Assembly: GCA_964419335.1 (NCBI GenBank)
Contig: CAYQOX010000003.1
Span: 99,650 to 163,649 of the forward strand
Source of the DNA: CAYQOX01 sp964419335
GTDB taxonomy: Bacteria > Hinthialibacterota > Hinthialibacteria > Hinthialibacterales > Hinthialibacteraceae
Direction of reading: 5' to 3'
Length of the DNA stretch: 64,000 nt
Each line of letters starts with the position of its first letter. Positions within the stretch are counted from its first letter, which is position 1. The notes under the pieces are model-generated. The model was not told the origin of the DNA. It searched no databases and saw only the letters and a program-made list of their open reading frames with translations. The position numbers and the translations under genes are program-made. This document shows, in pieces, positions 45,193-53,070 of the stretch.

Positions 45193-46275
45193 ATGGTTGC
45201 ACAAAAACCTCCTCACCTTCGTTATCTGATTTTTTACGTCACATCCCGTTGTAATATGCGATGTAGTCATTGCTTTTACTTAGATGAATTAAATAAGCGG
45301 GATGAAATGTCTGTGGAAGAATTAGAAAAAGTAGCCGAAAGTGTACGCCCTTTAACCTTTCTGCGGATAACGGGAGGAGAGCCTTTTTTACGCAAAGATC
45401 TACCCGAAGTCGTTTCTCTCTTTTATCATCGATCCCAAACTCGTCGTATGGGGATCATCACCAACGGTTCACGCGCCGAATGGGTGGGGAAAGCGATCGA
45501 TCAGATATACCAACATTGCCCTGAACTCCAGCTGGACGTGGGAGTTTCTATTGATGGTTTGGAATCCACCCATGACAAGATTCGACGGTTAAAAGGGGCT
45601 TATCAACACGCTCGAGAAACGACTCATACTCTTGTCGAACGCGCCCAGAGGTACTCGAATCTTCAAACTTCATTGGTCGTGACGGTCACCTCACTCAATG
45701 AGCCGGAATTAGATGATCTTTATGAAGAAATTGCTCAATGGGGGGTGGATCGTTTATCGGTGAATCATGTACGTGGGAAAGTACACGATCCCTCTTTGTT
45801 GGAAGTTTCTCATGAAAAGTACCGCGAATTTGCGCGGCGTTGTGAGGAATATCATTTATCCACGCACAAGGATTGGAAATCCAATCTTCAGCGTGCCAAA
45901 AATCGCATTTCTGGGGAAGCGATTGAAGAAGTGGTTTCCGGGCAAACTTCCCGGTTACCTTGCTTGGCAGGGTCTGCCATTGGGGTTTTGTATTCCGATG
46001 GGGAAGTGTATGTTTGTGAAATGTTGGAGAAACCCAATTCGGCGATAAATGGCACGCCTGAAAGCCATCCGCGCCTAGGCAACCTTCGCGATGTCGATCA
46101 TGACTTCTATCGCTTATGGCATTCTCCCAATGCTCACCATTGTCGTGAGTGGATTTGGAAGACCAATTGCTCCTGCACACACGAATGTTTTCTCACCGCC
46201 AGTGTTTATTTTGGCAAGAAGAATTATCCTCGCCTTGCCAGTGAATGGCTTCGTCAAACTTTCTCGCTCAAATAA
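45193..46275 (+). CDS. radical SAM protein with SPASM-like C-terminus
   Basis: This 360-residue protein has an N-terminal radical SAM barrel with VTSRCNMRCSHCFYL (Cys20, 24, 27) and LRITGGEPFLRKDLPEV. A C-terminal Cys-rich region follows, with RLPCLAGSAIGVLYSDGEV, the YVCEML Cys and TNCSCTHECF. This SPASM-like tail binds auxiliary iron-sulfur clusters in enzymes such as PQQ and peptide-maturation proteins and in haem-modifying relatives. The substrate is unknown. There is no ribosomal site near ATG 45193. A TATAAT -10 box lies about 55 bases upstream. Confidence 0.9.
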   Translation: MVAQKPPHLRYLIFYVTSRCNMRCSHCFYLDELNKRDEMSVEELEKVAESVRPLTFLRITGGEPFLRKDLPEVVSLFYHRSQTRRMGIITNGSRAEWVGKAIDQIYQHCPELQLDVGVSIDGLESTHDKIRRLKGAYQHARETTHTLVERAQRYSNLQTSLVVTVTSLNEPELDDLYEEIAQWGVDRLSVNHVRGKVHDPSLLEVSHEKYREFARRCEEYHLSTHKDWKSNLQRAKNRISGEAIEEVVSGQTSRLPCLAGSAIGVLYSDGEVYVCEMLEKPNSAINGTPESHPRLGNLRDVDHDFYRLWHSPNAHHCREWIWKTNCSCTHECFLTASVYFGKKNYPRLASEWLRQTFSLK

Positions 46276-46306
46276 AAATTATAATTTGTTTCAACATTCC
46301 ATTAGA

Positions 46307-46322
46307 TGGCATAACGATTGCT
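46307..46322 (+). promoter_or_regulatory. possible sigma54 (-24/-12) promoter before the small protein
   Basis: TGGCAT-N5-TTGCT reproduces the sigma54 consensus, with GG at 46308-46309 and GC at 46320-46321 exactly ten bases apart. It lies about 145 bases before the 70-residue protein. No bacterial enhancer-binding regulator gene is next to it, so the match could be by chance. Confidence 0.3.
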
Positions 46323-46466
46323 TGTATTGTAAACGAAATATTCGTAATACCACTCGTTCTGGGAAGGAGTAACGGGGGTTCATCCAATTCGTGGGGCAAT
46401 ACAACCGGTGAAAAAAGGTAGAAGCCGGGTAAAAATCTGCTTTTAGAATGAAGGAGATGGTACATT

Positions 46467-46679
46467 ATGCCCCGTTCCAAACAAAATCGTAATTTGACTC
46501 GTCTCGCCAAGAAAATGCAGAATCATTTAAAGCCGGAAGGTTTAGCGGAAACCTCTTTTATTACAACAGCGCGTTTGCAAGGGTATGAATCTGATTTGAT
46601 TCATAAGGTGGCCGCTCAATATTGGCCCCATGGATATTCTGCTGGCCGAAAGAATGGTCGTTGGTGTTTGGAAGGATAG
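46467..46679 (+). CDS. small basic protein, unknown
   Basis: This 70-residue protein is rich in Arg, Lys and Gln and has no recognisable motif, membrane segment or signal. Its ATG has GAAGGAGATGG upstream, a strong ribosome site, which supports it as a real gene. The sequence has a helical look (RLAKKMQNHLKPEGLAE, LIHKVAAQYW) that could fold as a small nucleic-acid or protein binder, but I cannot assign a family. It lies between the SPASM protein and the glyoxalase-fold gene. Confidence 0.6.
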   Translation: MPRSKQNRNLTRLAKKMQNHLKPEGLAETSFITTARLQGYESDLIHKVAAQYWPHGYSAGRKNGRWCLEG

Positions 46680-46766
46680 ACCAGGAACGGGCGAAACAAC
46701 GGCGCGATACAATCATCTCGTCTTCTTAGGTTATACCTAATTGGACTACAATAAGGGTTGAGGGTG

Positions 46767-46856
46767 ATGAAACTGGTGGATGATAAGCGTGAAATGTTAT
46801 TAGAAAGATCATTATCCATCTATCTCTTCCACCTTGAGCGTAACGTGATAGCATAA
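46767..46856 (+). CDS. possible 29-residue peptide
   Basis: An ATG at 46767 with AAGGG about nine bases upstream opens a 29-codon frame (MKLVDDKREMLLERSLSIYL start) ending in TAA, between the small basic protein and the glyoxalase-fold gene. The length is within what chance allows. No homologue is recognised. Confidence 0.2.
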   Translation: MKLVDDKREMLLERSLSIYLFHLERNVIA

Positions 46857-46907
46857 AAAGAATTCTTAGTAAAAAGTGTCGCTTGGATTGATGAAGAGGG
46901 ATGAAAC

Positions 46908-47345
46908 ATGCATGGACATCATCGTTTGACCCACATCGCATTGCGCGTAAAGGACTTAGATACCTCCGTCTCGTTTTATAAGACGTACGCGGGATTAAAG
47001 CTGATCCATGAACGTTGTGAGCATACAACCCGAGTGGGATGGTTGGGGAACCAGGAAGTGAATCCCTCTTTGGTCATTGTTTTGCTTGAAATGCCTTATG
47101 AGAATTCATCACAACCGAGTTTTGACCATCTTGGTTTGGATTTACCCAGTCGAGATGAGGTGGATGCGGTCGCGACGAAAGCGCGTGAGGATGGGATATT
47201 GGTGATGGAACCCGAAGAAATGGGGCCCATCGCGGGCTATTTATGCATGGTGAGTGATCCCGATGGCAATCGGGTCGAATTCTCTTACGGACAAGATATC
47301 GAAAGCGTTATGGCTTCAAATAGCCATAGTAAAAAAGAGGAGTGA
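46908..47345 (+). CDS. VOC / glyoxalase-fold protein
   Basis: This 145-residue protein starts HHRLTHIALRVKDLDTSVSF and ends DPDGNRVEFSYGQDIE, the two half-sites of a glyoxalase/dioxygenase (VOC) fold. Probable metal ligands are His10, a residue in LGLDLPS, and Glu in RVEFSYG. Family members include lactoylglutathione lyase, methylmalonyl-CoA epimerase and dioxygenases; the short single-domain length fits a dimeric isomerase or lyase. No substrate is evident. It converges on the PorA-like gene. Confidence 0.83.
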   Translation: MHGHHRLTHIALRVKDLDTSVSFYKTYAGLKLIHERCEHTTRVGWLGNQEVNPSLVIVLLEMPYENSSQPSFDHLGLDLPSRDEVDAVATKAREDGILVMEPEEMGPIAGYLCMVSDPDGNRVEFSYGQDIESVMASNSHSKKEE

Positions 47346-47359
47346 GTCTTTAAGTTGGA

Positions 47360-48430
47360 TCATTCCAATTGATAGGTTTTTTCCTCTCCCTTCGGCTCTT
47401 CAAGATAGCGGAAAATCGTTTTGATCTGATCATCATCAAGGGTCTTTTCGGTGGGCGAAGTCCAAACGGGGATAAGGTTTCCTTGATATCGGTTACATAA
47501 TCCAGCGCATATTTGGGCATAGAATATTCCCACCGTTTCTCCTGGCGAGGGGTGAGGTTCGACGATCGCAACTCTTTTTTTCTTGTTCAATAAAGCACTT
47601 ATACTTTCAACCTTCATTGGCCGGTAACTTAAAAGCCGAAGTACATCCTCATGATCGTTGCGATCCTCAGGGATTGCGGTCAAGATGGCATAATCTCCAT
47701 TGGATAAATGCCCATAGAGAGGTAGACCATGTTCAGGGCATTGATAGCCAAAGGTGTTGTATGTGTCGCGAAGTTCGGGGATAAGAGTGTCATAGAGAGA
47801 ACGTAAGGTGGTTTTTTCTTTCTTTTTATTCATGGAGGCGAAAGCTTCTTCAAACGACATTTTCTTTTTCTTACTTGAGGAGCCAAATTGGCTCACAGGA
47901 CTTCCCAAATTAAGCGATTCGCGGGGTTCGTAGGTGCCCAAAGCGTTATGTTTTAGACAGGAGGGCAAGACGAGTACCGGGATATGAATATTTTTCTCTG
48001 CGAAGAGATAATAGGCTATAGCGAGATGATCGTATGTTTCCTGGAGGGTGTGAGTGTGAAATTGAAGCCAGCCGGTTGCACCGAGTTGGAAGGATGACCA
48101 AATATCGGCATATTCTGCCGGAGTGCCTGAACGCAGCGCAAGGACCGCAAGGGGAGCTTGTTCTTGGACTATTTTGAGCATTAAGTCATATCCGTGAATT
48201 AATTCATAAGCAGTGCAAAAAAGAAGCGCTTGTTTTTTGCTTTTAGCTTTATCTGCAGCGTAGGATAGGCCACTGCGGGCGGATTCTGTATGTTTGAATT
48301 GGGTGGCGCCGCCAGAAGCGACAGCCATTTCAAAATAAACTTTCTTCAACGCCGGAGTGAAAAGAACGCGATCGAGATTGGCTTGTTTTGCGATGGTTTT
48401 TAGTATTGATTCCACGATGATTTCTCCCAA
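47360..48430 (-). CDS. divergent PorA-like (2-oxoacid:ferredoxin oxidoreductase alpha) protein
   Basis: This 356-residue protein resembles the alpha subunit of pyruvate/2-oxoacid ferredoxin oxidoreductase, which works with a separate TPP-binding beta subunit. The QFHTHTLQETYDHLAIAYYL and HIPVLVLPSCLKH segments match the domain I pattern (GWIQLYA..NQEALDL..AYK). A second domain has KKKRVAIVEPHPSPGET. The match is distant. A Lys/Ser-rich insertion lies at about 185-210, and no beta, gamma or delta partner gene is nearby. It follows a lone FliG C-terminal domain by six bases in one operon. It could be a non-catalytic relative. Confidence 0.5.
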   Translation of the reverse strand: MGEIIVESILKTIAKQANLDRVLFTPALKKVYFEMAVASGGATQFKHTESARSGLSYAADKAKSKKQALLFCTAYELIHGYDLMLKIVQEQAPLAVLALRSGTPAEYADIWSSFQLGATGWLQFHTHTLQETYDHLAIAYYLFAEKNIHIPVLVLPSCLKHNALGTYEPRESLNLGSPVSQFGSSSKKKKMSFEEAFASMNKKKEKTTLRSLYDTLIPELRDTYNTFGYQCPEHGLPLYGHLSNGDYAILTAIPEDRNDHEDVLRLLSYRPMKVESISALLNKKKRVAIVEPHPSPGETVGIFYAQICAGLCNRYQGNLIPVWTSPTEKTLDDDQIKTIFRYLEEPKGEEKTYQLE

Positions 48431-48436
48431 AGTCGA

Positions 48437-48886
48437 TTATAGAATAACGTTTTTCCAACGTCGCAGGGTTTTGGTGACTTCGCGCTGGGCTTCTTCGACG
48501 AGTTCTTTATTTTTGGGTCCCATAAATTCCATATCCTCTTTTAACCTAGTAGCCGCGCGATTAGAAAGATTTCGCATGATTTTTTCTTGAAGGGTTTCAT
48601 CCGTCCCCTTGAGAGCCAGTGCTAAAGTATTACGATGGACTTCTGACAACGCTTTTTTTAGAACGGTATCCTCCATTTCCATTAAGTCTTCGAAAGAGAA
48701 AAATTTTTTGCTGACCTCTTTTGCCAGTTCGGGATTTTGTTGTTTCAGGGTTTGAAGCAGGTGTTTTTCTGTGTTTCGATCCACCTGCTTCAGCATATTC
48801 ACCAAAGCATCCACACCACCAGGGGAAAAGCCTTTTTTATGGATGGCTTTGAGCATTTCTGTCATTCGCTGGTTCACGTTTGACAT
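48437..48886 (-). CDS. orphan FliG C-terminal domain protein
   Basis: This 149-residue protein corresponds to the C-terminal third of FliG, the flagellar switch/torque protein. It starts at the GGVDALVNMLKQVDRNTEKH segment and continues through FSFEDLMEMED, the ALALKGTDETLQEKIMRNLS helix, NRAATRLKEDMEFMG and the final EEAQREV helix. Charged torque-helix residues are kept: Lys93, Arg110, Glu117/Asp118, Lys125. The N-terminal and middle domains that dock to FliF and FliM are missing. It lies far from the flagellar block and is followed by the PorA-like gene. Non-flagellar use is possible. Confidence 0.82.
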   Translation of the reverse strand: MSNVNQRMTEMLKAIHKKGFSPGGVDALVNMLKQVDRNTEKHLLQTLKQQNPELAKEVSKKFFSFEDLMEMEDTVLKKALSEVHRNTLALALKGTDETLQEKIMRNLSNRAATRLKEDMEFMGPKNKELVEEAQREVTKTLRRWKNVIL

Positions 48887-49034
48887 GATGATTCCTCAAC
48901 TCTCTGGGACACACATACTTCTATGGTACTCGATTCAACGCCATAGGGGGAAGGGAAAGAATCGGCCTGTACGCAAATCTCGCATCCGTTACTCTATATA
49001 AGAATAGAACTAGATGAAAGGATAATGATCTCTA

Positions 49035-50156
49035 ATGTTCAAGGCTCAGATTCCAAAACTTGCGCAAACGATTGTGAATTATTCCACCCGGGTTCAGCCG
49101 GGTGATCTTGTCATGATTCATGGGAAAGGTTTTGAGACCCGGGATTTGGCGGAAGAAGTCATGGCTCAATCCATTCAGGCTGGGGGGATCCCTTATCTTT
49201 ATTTTGAGGATGAGCGCAATACACGTCGGATGTTGTTAGAAGGGGAAGAGGAGATGTTTCGGGGGATGAAGGCCTTTTTGTTAGATCAAATGAAGCAAGC
49301 CCATGTCTATGTGGGAATTCGAGGTAGTGACAATGTCTTTGAATTAGCCGATGTACCCAAGGAAAAAATGAAACTTTACGAGCAGTATATTATCGGGCCT
49401 GTGCATATTGAACAGCGGGTTAAGCATACCCGATGGTGCGTGATGCGGTATCCGAATCCAGCGATGAGTCAGTTAGCCCAGACTTCTATCGAAAGTTTTA
49501 AGAAATTTTATTACGATGTTTGTTGTCTTGATTATGCCAAGATGAATGAGCGGGTGGATCCCTTAGTAGAATTAATGCAAAAGACGGACAAGGTTCGTAT
49601 TGTATCACCGAAGACGGATCTGTTATTTTCGATCAAGGATATTCCAGTAAGTAAATGCGCAGGCACCCATAATATACCCGATGGTGAATGTTTTACGGCG
49701 CCTGTCCGGGAATCAGTCAATGGTTATATTCATTTTAATACCCCTTCGGTCCATGAAGGCATACTCTATGATTCTATTGCTCTTCATTTCGAGAAGGGTC
49801 GTGTGGTTACCATGGAAGCGGGAGACAATACTGATCGGTTGCAGGAAGTCCTCTCCTCCGATGAAGGCGCTTCTTATATTGGCGAATTTGCTTTAGGATT
49901 TAACCCTTATATCCTTAGACCTATGAAAGATACTCTCTTCGATGAAAAAATCGCAGGTTCATTACACTTGGCTTTAGGGAACTGTTATGACGAAGCCTAT
50001 AATGAGAATAAATCCAATTTGCATTGGGATTTGGTCTTAATACAACGTTCCGAATATGGCGGTGGAGAGATTTATTTTGATGATGTGCTGATACGCAAAG
50101 ATGGGCTTTTTCAACTTCCAGAACTTGAAGGCTTGAATCCCGAGAATTTGAAATAA
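49035..50156 (+). CDS. M29-family aminopeptidase
   Basis: This 373-residue protein matches the thermophilic aminopeptidase (AmpS/PepS) family M29, cytoplasmic metallo-exopeptidases. The metal-binding part shows PDGECFTAPVRESVNGYIHF, EGILYDSIALHFEKGRVV, ASYIGEFALGFNPYI and SLHLALGNCYDEAYNENKSN followed by LHWD, giving the expected Glu, Glu, His, His and Asp ligands. The N-terminal domain begins KLAQTIVNYSTRVQPGDLVM. It removes N-terminal residues from peptides; no specificity is inferred. It is divergent from the FliG_C/PorA-like pair. Confidence 0.93.
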   Translation: MFKAQIPKLAQTIVNYSTRVQPGDLVMIHGKGFETRDLAEEVMAQSIQAGGIPYLYFEDERNTRRMLLEGEEEMFRGMKAFLLDQMKQAHVYVGIRGSDNVFELADVPKEKMKLYEQYIIGPVHIEQRVKHTRWCVMRYPNPAMSQLAQTSIESFKKFYYDVCCLDYAKMNERVDPLVELMQKTDKVRIVSPKTDLLFSIKDIPVSKCAGTHNIPDGECFTAPVRESVNGYIHFNTPSVHEGILYDSIALHFEKGRVVTMEAGDNTDRLQEVLSSDEGASYIGEFALGFNPYILRPMKDTLFDEKIAGSLHLALGNCYDEAYNENKSNLHWDLVLIQRSEYGGGEIYFDDVLIRKDGLFQLPELEGLNPENLK

Positions 50157-50276
50157 AGAACCGTGCTCTTCTGGCGGATGGTACAATATATCCAATGGAA
50201 AACGGTTTTTTAGGTTTCACGAAGAGATGAGATATACTTCTCCTTGTATTCCATAAAGAGGTAATTATTTGTCAAA

Positions 50277-51350
50277 ATGAGTAAGAATCGCGTGATGATG
50301 TTAATGAGCGGTGGTGTGGATAGCAGCGTCGCGGGGGCTCTGCTTCGGCGTCAGGGATATGAGGTGACCGGAGTGACTATGAAGCAGTTGGATCATGATC
50401 CCATGCCAGAGGATGTTATGGGGACATGTTGTTCCTATGCTGATCTGGTGGATGCGCATGAGGTGGCTACTCGATTGGGGATGAGGCACCGCACTGTGAA
50501 TACCTCCCGTGATTTTCATCAACGGGTCATCATGCCCTTCGTGAATCAGTACAAAGGGGGGTATACTCCAAATCCCTGTGTTAATTGTAATAGTTACATG
50601 CGTTTTGATTATGCGTTTGAATTGGCACGTGAGTTGGAATGTACCTATGTAGCCACGGGACATTATGCGCGTTTGCATGTCGATGAGCACGGTGAACCAC
50701 ACCTCCGACGAGCGATCAATCCCGAAAAAGATCAGAGTTATTATCTTTATGGAATTCCTAAAGATTATCTGAAAACTATTCTTTTCCCTTTGGGGGAATT
50801 GAAGAAAACTGAAGTGCGTGAGATCGCGCGTGAATTGCAGTTAGAAACAGCAGAAAAACCGGAAAGTCAGGATATTTGTTTTGTCCGTAAGGGAGATTAT
50901 ACGGAATTCCTTTCTCGTTATATAGAACCTGAATCAGGCAATATTGTAGATACAGAGGGTCGTATTCTCGGTACCCATCGTGGGGTTATCCATTATACAG
51001 TTGGGCAGCGTCGTGGTTTAGGGTTAGCCGGGGGGCCTTATTATGTGGTGCAAATTGATCCCAAACGCAATGAGATCATGGTGGGGCATCGGGATGAACT
51101 GGGGCGTACAAAAGTCTTCGCAAGCCATGCCCGGTGGATTCATGAGCCTGCCGTGGGTGAGCAAGTGATGGGGCAAATACGTTCCCGGCATAAGCCGGCT
51201 ACAGCCGTGGTATCCTCTATAGAGAACTACAGGTTTTCGGTGGTCTTTGATGAACCCCAATTTGGGGTCGCCCCGGGACAATCGTTAGTCATTTCCAAGG
51301 GGGATGAAATTCTTGGCGGGGGAACCATCGATCACCAGTATTCAGTATGA
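50277..51350 (+). CDS. mnmA: tRNA-specific 2-thiouridylase
   Basis: MnmA installs the 2-thio group on wobble U34 of tRNA(Glu), tRNA(Gln) and tRNA(Lys). The 357-residue protein has the PP-loop MLMSGGVDSSVAGALL, the catalytic Cys104 in PNPCVNCNSYMRFD and the second Cys201 in ESQDICFVRKGDY. It also has the GHYARL motif and the tRNA-binding C-terminal barrel with VGQRRGLGLAG. An extra Cys pair at GTCCSYADLVDA is as in many family members. It appears monocistronic. Confidence 0.97.
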   Translation: MSKNRVMMLMSGGVDSSVAGALLRRQGYEVTGVTMKQLDHDPMPEDVMGTCCSYADLVDAHEVATRLGMRHRTVNTSRDFHQRVIMPFVNQYKGGYTPNPCVNCNSYMRFDYAFELARELECTYVATGHYARLHVDEHGEPHLRRAINPEKDQSYYLYGIPKDYLKTILFPLGELKKTEVREIARELQLETAEKPESQDICFVRKGDYTEFLSRYIEPESGNIVDTEGRILGTHRGVIHYTVGQRRGLGLAGGPYYVVQIDPKRNEIMVGHRDELGRTKVFASHARWIHEPAVGEQVMGQIRSRHKPATAVVSSIENYRFSVVFDEPQFGVAPGQSLVISKGDEILGGGTIDHQYSV

Positions 51351-51375
51351 GTGAACTTGTAAAAGAGTAAGAAAA

Positions 51376-51408
51376 AAGACGGGGTAGATTCATTTGTTAC
51401 CCCGCCTT
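51376..51408 (-). terminator. terminator after the parvulin-type isomerase
   Basis: An 11-bp hairpin (51376-51386 with 51398-51408, one mismatch) is followed on the minus strand by a T-run (TCTTTTTTC). It lies 21 bases after the stop of the minus-strand isomerase gene. On the plus strand, after mnmA, it lacks a T-run. Confidence 0.85.
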
Positions 51409-51429
51409 AATTCATACCCGTTATGTAGC

Positions 51430-52518
51430 TTATTGCATATCTTCTAACTGATCTGGATCGATTTGAATCCGTGGTTGATCCATATCGTCAGATTCTTCCG
51501 CTTGATGACGTGCGATCCATTCTTCATCACTCATCTTTCTTTCCACCTTAATTTCATCTTTCAATTCATCGATGAATTCTTGGACATTTTCTTGATGTTT
51601 TTGCGCCACCAAACGTTCTTGTATTTGGTTTTTGTTCGATTCAAAGTTTGGTTTGCGTTTATCGGTTACTTTGATAAGGTGATACCCAAATTGAGTTTCT
51701 ACCACATCGGAAATCTCATCGACATCAAGGGAGAAGGCCGCTTGGGTGAATTCGGGGACCATTCGTTCTTTCGTGAAGTAGTTTAAGTCACCGCCTTGTT
51801 GCTTGGAGGGGCAATCAGAATGCTGTTTGGCCGCATCTTCAAATGAAATTTCATCGTTCTCAATCTGCTCGCGCAGTTCAGAGAGTTCTTGTTTCATTTG
51901 AGCTTTTTCACTTTCACTGATTTCACCTTCTTGAGGGAACTGTAAAAGAATGTGGGAAGCCCGAACTTCATCATCCGTGGGGAAGATTTGTTTGTTCTCT
52001 TCGTAGAATTCTTTCATTTCATCTTCAGAGGGGGTATCCGGTTCATCCACATTATCTTGGATGAGTTTTTCATAAACAAGATTTCTACGAAACTGATCAC
52101 GAAGATCTTCTTCTGTCATTTGTTGCATAGCAAGGGCTTGTTCAAGGGATAAATTTTCAGGTAATTGTTGTTTGACTTGTTCAATTTGGGCATCCACTTG
52201 ATCAGAATCCGCTTCGATTTCCTCATTTTCAGCTTTGATGTCTAATAAGGTGGTGTTGATCTGCCGGTTGAGAGCATCGCTGAAAAATCGGGTTTTTGCT
52301 TGTTTTTGGAAATCTTCAGGAATCTGTCCCTGCATCTGCTGGCTTGTTTGTTTGAGGATGGCATCAATTTCATTCAGGATATCCGATTCTTTGATTTGTT
52401 TGTCACCCACAACGACTACGACCGGATCCGTATCCGTTTGGGCTATCGTGAAACCTGTTCCAAAAACCATGAGTGCGAGAACTAGAAACATTGAGATTTC
52501 TCGTCTTGTTCGATACAT
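51430..52518 (-). CDS. SurA/PpiC-type peptidyl-prolyl cis-trans isomerase
   Basis: This exported 362-residue folding factor has a signal peptide (MFLVLALMVFGTGFTIAQ), a SurA-like helical N-domain to about 165, then a parvulin rotamase domain. The rotamase shows EVRASHILLQFP, SFEDAAKQHSDCPSKQQGGD and VETQFGYHLIKVTDK. A basic and acidic tail follows. SurA-type proteins assist outer-membrane protein folding in the periplasm. The start, ATG 52518, has AAGGAG about nine bases upstream. A promoter lies at about 52738-52768. Confidence 0.93.
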   Translation of the reverse strand: MYRTRREISMFLVLALMVFGTGFTIAQTDTDPVVVVVGDKQIKESDILNEIDAILKQTSQQMQGQIPEDFQKQAKTRFFSDALNRQINTTLLDIKAENEEIEADSDQVDAQIEQVKQQLPENLSLEQALAMQQMTEEDLRDQFRRNLVYEKLIQDNVDEPDTPSEDEMKEFYEENKQIFPTDDEVRASHILLQFPQEGEISESEKAQMKQELSELREQIENDEISFEDAAKQHSDCPSKQQGGDLNYFTKERMVPEFTQAAFSLDVDEISDVVETQFGYHLIKVTDKRKPNFESNKNQIQERLVAQKHQENVQEFIDELKDEIKVERKMSDEEWIARHQAEESDDMDQPRIQIDPDQLEDMQ

Positions 52519-52674
52519 AGATAATACTCCTTCAAATTATTTGGGGAAATTCGCTTAAATGCATGGTTAAAGAAGAGAGGAGCGGAAATGGCGTAATTCT
52601 GAAAGTTTAAGATGAAGCCGTAAATTGATGAACCCTTTTCCGCTGGAGATGAAGGCAAATGAAACCCAGCACTC

Positions 52675-52687
52675 CCTAAGACTTAGG
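52675..52687. promoter_or_regulatory. perfect palindrome CCTAAGACTTAGG
   Basis: A 6-bp arm palindrome with a one-base centre, located in the presumed leader of the isomerase gene and about 50 bases downstream of its promoter. It has the size of a dimeric repressor operator. No regulator is known. Confidence 0.3.
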
Positions 52688-52737
52688 TCTAATCTTTTGG
52701 TTTTACAATCCAAACGATTTCCCAATCTGTTATATTT

Positions 52738-52768
52738 GTTATAGTATGTTTTAATATCATAATGTCAA
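52738..52768 (-). promoter_or_regulatory. sigma70 promoter of the isomerase gene
   Basis: On the minus strand a perfect TTGACA (52768-52763) is followed by 16 bases and TACTAT (52746-52741), or by 19 bases and TATAAC. It would drive the SurA/PpiC-type gene with a long leader. Confidence 0.6.
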
Positions 52769-52796
52769 GGAAATCCATGATTTTTTTTAAATTTCT

Positions 52797-52823
52797 TTGA
52801 CCGTCTTATATAACGAGTATAAT
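52797..52823 (+). promoter_or_regulatory. sigma70-type promoter toward aroB
   Basis: TTGACC (52797-52802), a 15-base spacer and TATAAT (52818-52823). The spacer is short, so strength is uncertain. It is about 250 bases before the preferred aroB start. An extended -10 (TGATATACT, 53021-53029) offers a closer alternative. Confidence 0.45.
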
Positions 52824-53070
52824 GGAATAAGATTCTCTTTTTTTTATTATGTGCGTTAAGTTTTGATAAATGAGATATTTATCAAAGTTTTTTTTGATTG
52901 GGATTTTGATTTGAGAAAGAGCAAGATGTCCATTTTTTAGGAGAAAAGCATTAAAAAACTAACGAAAATATCTTTGAAATCATTAAATCTTGATGGTCTA
53001 CTAGTTTCCTTTTTCGGGTATGATATACTCCACCCTGGATAGAATCGAGAGAAAGAATCAGTGTACTTAT

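Larger units (their letters stand above)
52519..53070. other. divergent promoter region between the isomerase and aroB
   Basis: About 550 AT-rich bases separate two divergent genes. Going left it has a minus-strand promoter, TTGACA-N16-TACTAT (52741-52768), giving a leader of about 220 bases. A perfect CCTAAG-A-CTTAGG palindrome lies at 52675-52687. Going right are TTGACC-N15-TATAAT (52797-52823) and an extended -10 TGATATACT at 53021-53029, which overlaps the first ATG of the aroB frame. No small gene or known RNA is seen. Confidence 0.6.

Noticed and set aside
53020..53070. ATG 53020 as the aroB start
   Set aside because: It lies at the edge of a -10-like TGATATACT and lacks a ribosome site, so the later ATG is preferred.
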